Source: SZUA-444 sp965226565 (GTDB lineage: Bacteria > Bacillota > Clostridia > Oscillospirales > Ruminococcaceae). From it: a stretch of 26,099 bases of DNA. Position 1 is the first letter of the stretch, and each line of letters starts with the position of its first letter. The position numbers and the translations under genes were made by a program. Below, piece by piece: positions 24,572 to 26,099 of this stretch. Below the pieces are notes generated by a model. That model did not search any database, was not told the origin of the DNA, and worked only from the letters and a program-made list of their open reading frames with translations. Location of the stretch: the NCBI GenBank assembly GCA_965226565.1, contig CBDDDI010000003.1, positions 1 to 26,099 of the forward strand. The letters run 5' to 3'.

Positions 24572-25450
24572 TCAATGCAAAACTTTATCTTCAGCAATTC
24601 TTTTTAAATATTGTCCATATTCAGATTTTCCATATTTATCAGCTGAATAAAACAGTTGCTCTTTTGTTATCCAATCATTTATGTATGCTATTTCTTCAAG
24701 TGCAGCAATTTGAAGATTTTTTCTATTTTCTATAACTTTAATAAACTCACTTGCTTCATTTAATGAATTAACAGTACCAGTATCTAACCATGAATAACCT
24801 CTTCCTAATGTAACAACATTAAGAGAGCCATCTTCAAGATACATTCTGTTAAGTTCAGTTATTTCAAGTTCACCTCTTTTTGAAGGTTTAACTCGTTTTG
24901 CAAACTCACAAACTCGTTTATCGTAAAAATAAAGTCCAGTTACACAATAATTAGATTTTGGTTTCTCAGGTTTTTCTTCAATAGAAATAGCCTTTCCGTT
25001 TTCATCAAATTCAACTATTCCAAAACGTTCTGGATCATTAACATGATATCCAAATACAGTAGCACCTTCTTTATTAGCAGAAGCATTTTTTAAATGTGTA
25101 GTTAATCCATTTCCATAAAATATATTATCTCCTAAAATCATTGCACAGCTATCACTATCAATAAACTTCTCTCCAATTAAAAAAGCTTGAGCAAGACCAT
25201 CAGGAGATGGTTGTTCTGCATAAGAAAGATTTATTCCGAAATCACATCCATCTTTTAACAACTCTTTATATTTAGGTAAATCTTGAGGTGTTGAAATAAT
25301 TAAAATGTCTTTTATTCCTGCTAGCATTAGTGTAGATAAAGGATAAAAAATCATAGGTTTGTCGTATACAGGAAGTAATTGTTTTGATATTGCTAATGTT
25401 AGTGGATATAGTCGGGTTCCACTTCCCCCAGCTAAAATTATACCTTTCAT
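24572..25450 (-). CDS. rfbA: Glucose-1-phosphate thymidylyltransferase (RmlA/RfbA), copy 2
   Basis: Identical to 11554-12432: 292 aa, dTDP-glucose synthesis, GGSGTRLYPLT signature and Asp108. First gene of the second operon copy, expressed from the consensus promoter at 25498-25527. Confidence 0.97.
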   Translation of the reverse strand: MKGIILAGGSGTRLYPLTLAISKQLLPVYDKPMIFYPLSTLMLAGIKDILIISTPQDLPKYKELLKDGCDFGINLSYAEQPSPDGLAQAFLIGEKFIDSDSCAMILGDNIFYGNGLTTHLKNASANKEGATVFGYHVNDPERFGIVEFDENGKAISIEEKPEKPKSNYCVTGLYFYDKRVCEFAKRVKPSKRGELEITELNRMYLEDGSLNVVTLGRGYSWLDTGTVNSLNEASEFIKVIENRKNLQIAALEEIAYINDWITKEQLFYSADKYGKSEYGQYLKRIAEDKVLH

Positions 25451-25497
25451 ATAGTTCTCCTAAAATATTATTTTTTAAATAAACGATTGATTTGTCA

Positions 25498-25527
25498 ATT
25501 ATATCATTTTAAGGAATAAAATGTCAA
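25498..25527 (-). promoter_or_regulatory. Consensus sigma-A promoter of the polysaccharide operon, copy 2
   Basis: Identical to the promoter at 12480-12509: TTGACA at 25527-25522 and TATAAT at 25503-25498 on the minus strand, 18-bp spacer, extended -10. It drives the second copy of the operon starting with rfbA at 25450. Confidence 0.85.
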
Positions 25528-25564
25528 TAATGAAAAAACATTTAAAACAGAGAATTATCATTAA

Positions 25565-25597
25565 TTATTTTACAATTTGTTATTTTGTGTAAAATAA
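25565..25597. repeat. Perfect 10-bp inverted repeat in the divergent promoter region, copy 2
   Basis: Same arms and 13-base spacer as 12547-12579 (arms 25565-25574 and 25588-25597), between the leftward operon promoter and the small ORF. Possible operator or recombinase-binding site. Confidence 0.55.
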
Positions 25598-25690
25598 AAG
25601 CGAAAAATTAAATAAAATATAATACATAATCAGGACAGGCAAAAATAAAAAAACTTATGAATATGATTAAATATAATATAAGAAATTGAG

Positions 25691-25900
25691 GTGAATAGAA
25701 TAAATAAAAATAATTTATCATTAATTAAAATTAAGAAAAAAGTGACGATTGATAAAAAAAATAATGTGGAATTTCTAATGCAATTTCAAAAATCTGTTTT
25801 ACTTAATCTTTCTGAACAAGGCGTTATAGATGATTTTAATTGTCAAATGTGTATTGAAAAATTAACAAATCAATTTAAAAATATAGATGTATATAATTAA
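25691..25900 (+). CDS. Small protein upstream of the recombinase, copy 2
   Basis: Identical second copy of the 69-codon frame at 12673-12882, with the same GAGGTGA overlapping the GTG (25688-25694) and the same candidate ATA start at 25700. It precedes the truncated recombinase start at 25926. No family is recognised with confidence. The conserved spacing to the recombinase in both copies simply reflects the duplication and is not independent evidence that it is translated. Confidence 0.58.
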   Translation: MNRINKNNLSLIKIKKKVTIDKKNNVEFLMQFQKSVLLNLSEQGVIDDFNCQMCIEKLTNQFKNIDVYN

Positions 25901-25925
25901 TATTATATTTTTAGTTAGGAGAATT

Positions 25926-26099
25926 ATGACAATGAGAATTGCTGCATATTGCCGTGTTTCAACAGACAAAGAAGATCAATTAAATTCATTTGAAAGTCAG
26001 AAAAGTTATTTTAAAGATTATATTAATTGTAAATCAGATTGGAATTTATATAACATTTATGCTGATGAAGGTATTTCTGGAACATCCACAAAAAAGCGT
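25926..26099 (+). CDS. Large serine recombinase, third occurrence (first 58 codons only)
   Basis: Start of the same recombinase gene, cut by the right window edge after Arg58. It contains the ribosome binding site context (AGGAG at 25917-25921) and the catalytic serine motif (Ser12). Together with bases 1-1446 it makes a full gene overlapping by 21 codons, which is what a circular map of the unit requires. Confidence 0.93.
   Translation, partial: MTMRIAAYCRVSTDKEDQLNSFESQKSYFKDYINCKSDWNLYNIYADEGISGTSTKKR
26037..26099. repeat. Start of a third copy (63 bp), terminal redundancy
   Basis: The last 63 bases equal bases 1-63 and 13019-13081. So the window has a 63-bp direct terminal repeat on top of two whole units, as expected when a circular path is written out with a short overlap, or when a window is cut from a longer array. 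Confidence 0.95.

Larger units (their letters stand above)
13019..26036. repeat. Tandem 13,018-bp unit, copy 2
   Basis: Second full copy of the unit, directly abutting the first with no spacer and in the same orientation. Base 13019 corresponds to base 1, at recombinase codon Asp38. It shows how the unit closes on itself: the 5' end of the recombinase gene and its leader, missing at the left window edge, are supplied at 12600-13018. Confidence 0.97.

Noticed and set aside
1..26099. CRISPR array, tRNA, rRNA or riboswitch
   Set aside because: No short regularly spaced repeats were seen, no recognisable tRNA or rRNA sequence, and the operon leaders (about 40 nt) are too short for a riboswitch.

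Overview
The window is two complete head-to-tail copies of one 13,018-bp unit plus the first 63 bases of a third (26,099 = 2 x 13,018 + 63). Bases 1-13018 recur at 13019-26036, and 26037-26099 repeats bases 1-63. Every protein is the same in both copies, and the intergenic stretches I compared base by base are identical. No unique flanking sequence is present, so the sequence fits (a) a 13-kb circular molecule read about twice around, (b) a very recent tandem duplication or amplification, or (c) a circular assembly path traversed twice. The sequence alone cannot separate these.

The DNA is strongly AT-rich, uses the standard stop codons with TGG for Trp, and has AGGAGG-type Shine-Dalgarno sites with some TTG starts. 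This suggests a low-GC Bacillota or related anaerobe, probably host-associated. The species cannot be named.

Each unit has two divergent transcription blocks. On the plus strand a small ORF (12673-12882) is followed by a large serine recombinase (12908-14464 in full; cut by the window edges at 1-1446 and 25926-26099). On the minus strand, from a consensus sigma-A promoter at 12480-12509, runs an eleven-gene surface-polysaccharide operon: rfbA, rfbC, rfbB, a GT2 glycosyltransferase, a second glycosyltransferase, ABC export permease, ABC export ATPase, an 809-aa multidomain glycosyltransferase, a two-TM membrane protein, a GNAT acetyltransferase and a DegT-family sugar aminotransferase. The two blocks converge on a bidirectional terminator (1579-1606). 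Between the recombinase stop and that terminator is a 38-bp imperfect inverted repeat (1506-1543) that looks like a recombinase attachment or crossover site.

The operon should make dTDP-4-keto-6-deoxy sugars (RfbA, RfbB, RfbC), probably aminate and N-acetylate one of them (DegT, GNAT), assemble a glycan on a lipid carrier (three glycosyltransferases) and export it by an ABC-2 transporter. There is no rfbD, initiating phosphoglycosyl transferase, polymerase or ligase, so it must rely on host genes. No replication, partition or conjugation gene is visible.

My main reading is that this is the excised circle, or a tandem array, of a serine-recombinase-borne surface-glycan cassette. In linear form its ends would fall at the inverted repeat (about 1525 to 14542), with the recombinase at one end and the glycan operon at the other. 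There is no gene-free stretch longer than 300 bases. The longest gaps are 12433-12672 (divergent promoter region) and 1447-1613 (inverted repeat and terminator), plus their second copies.
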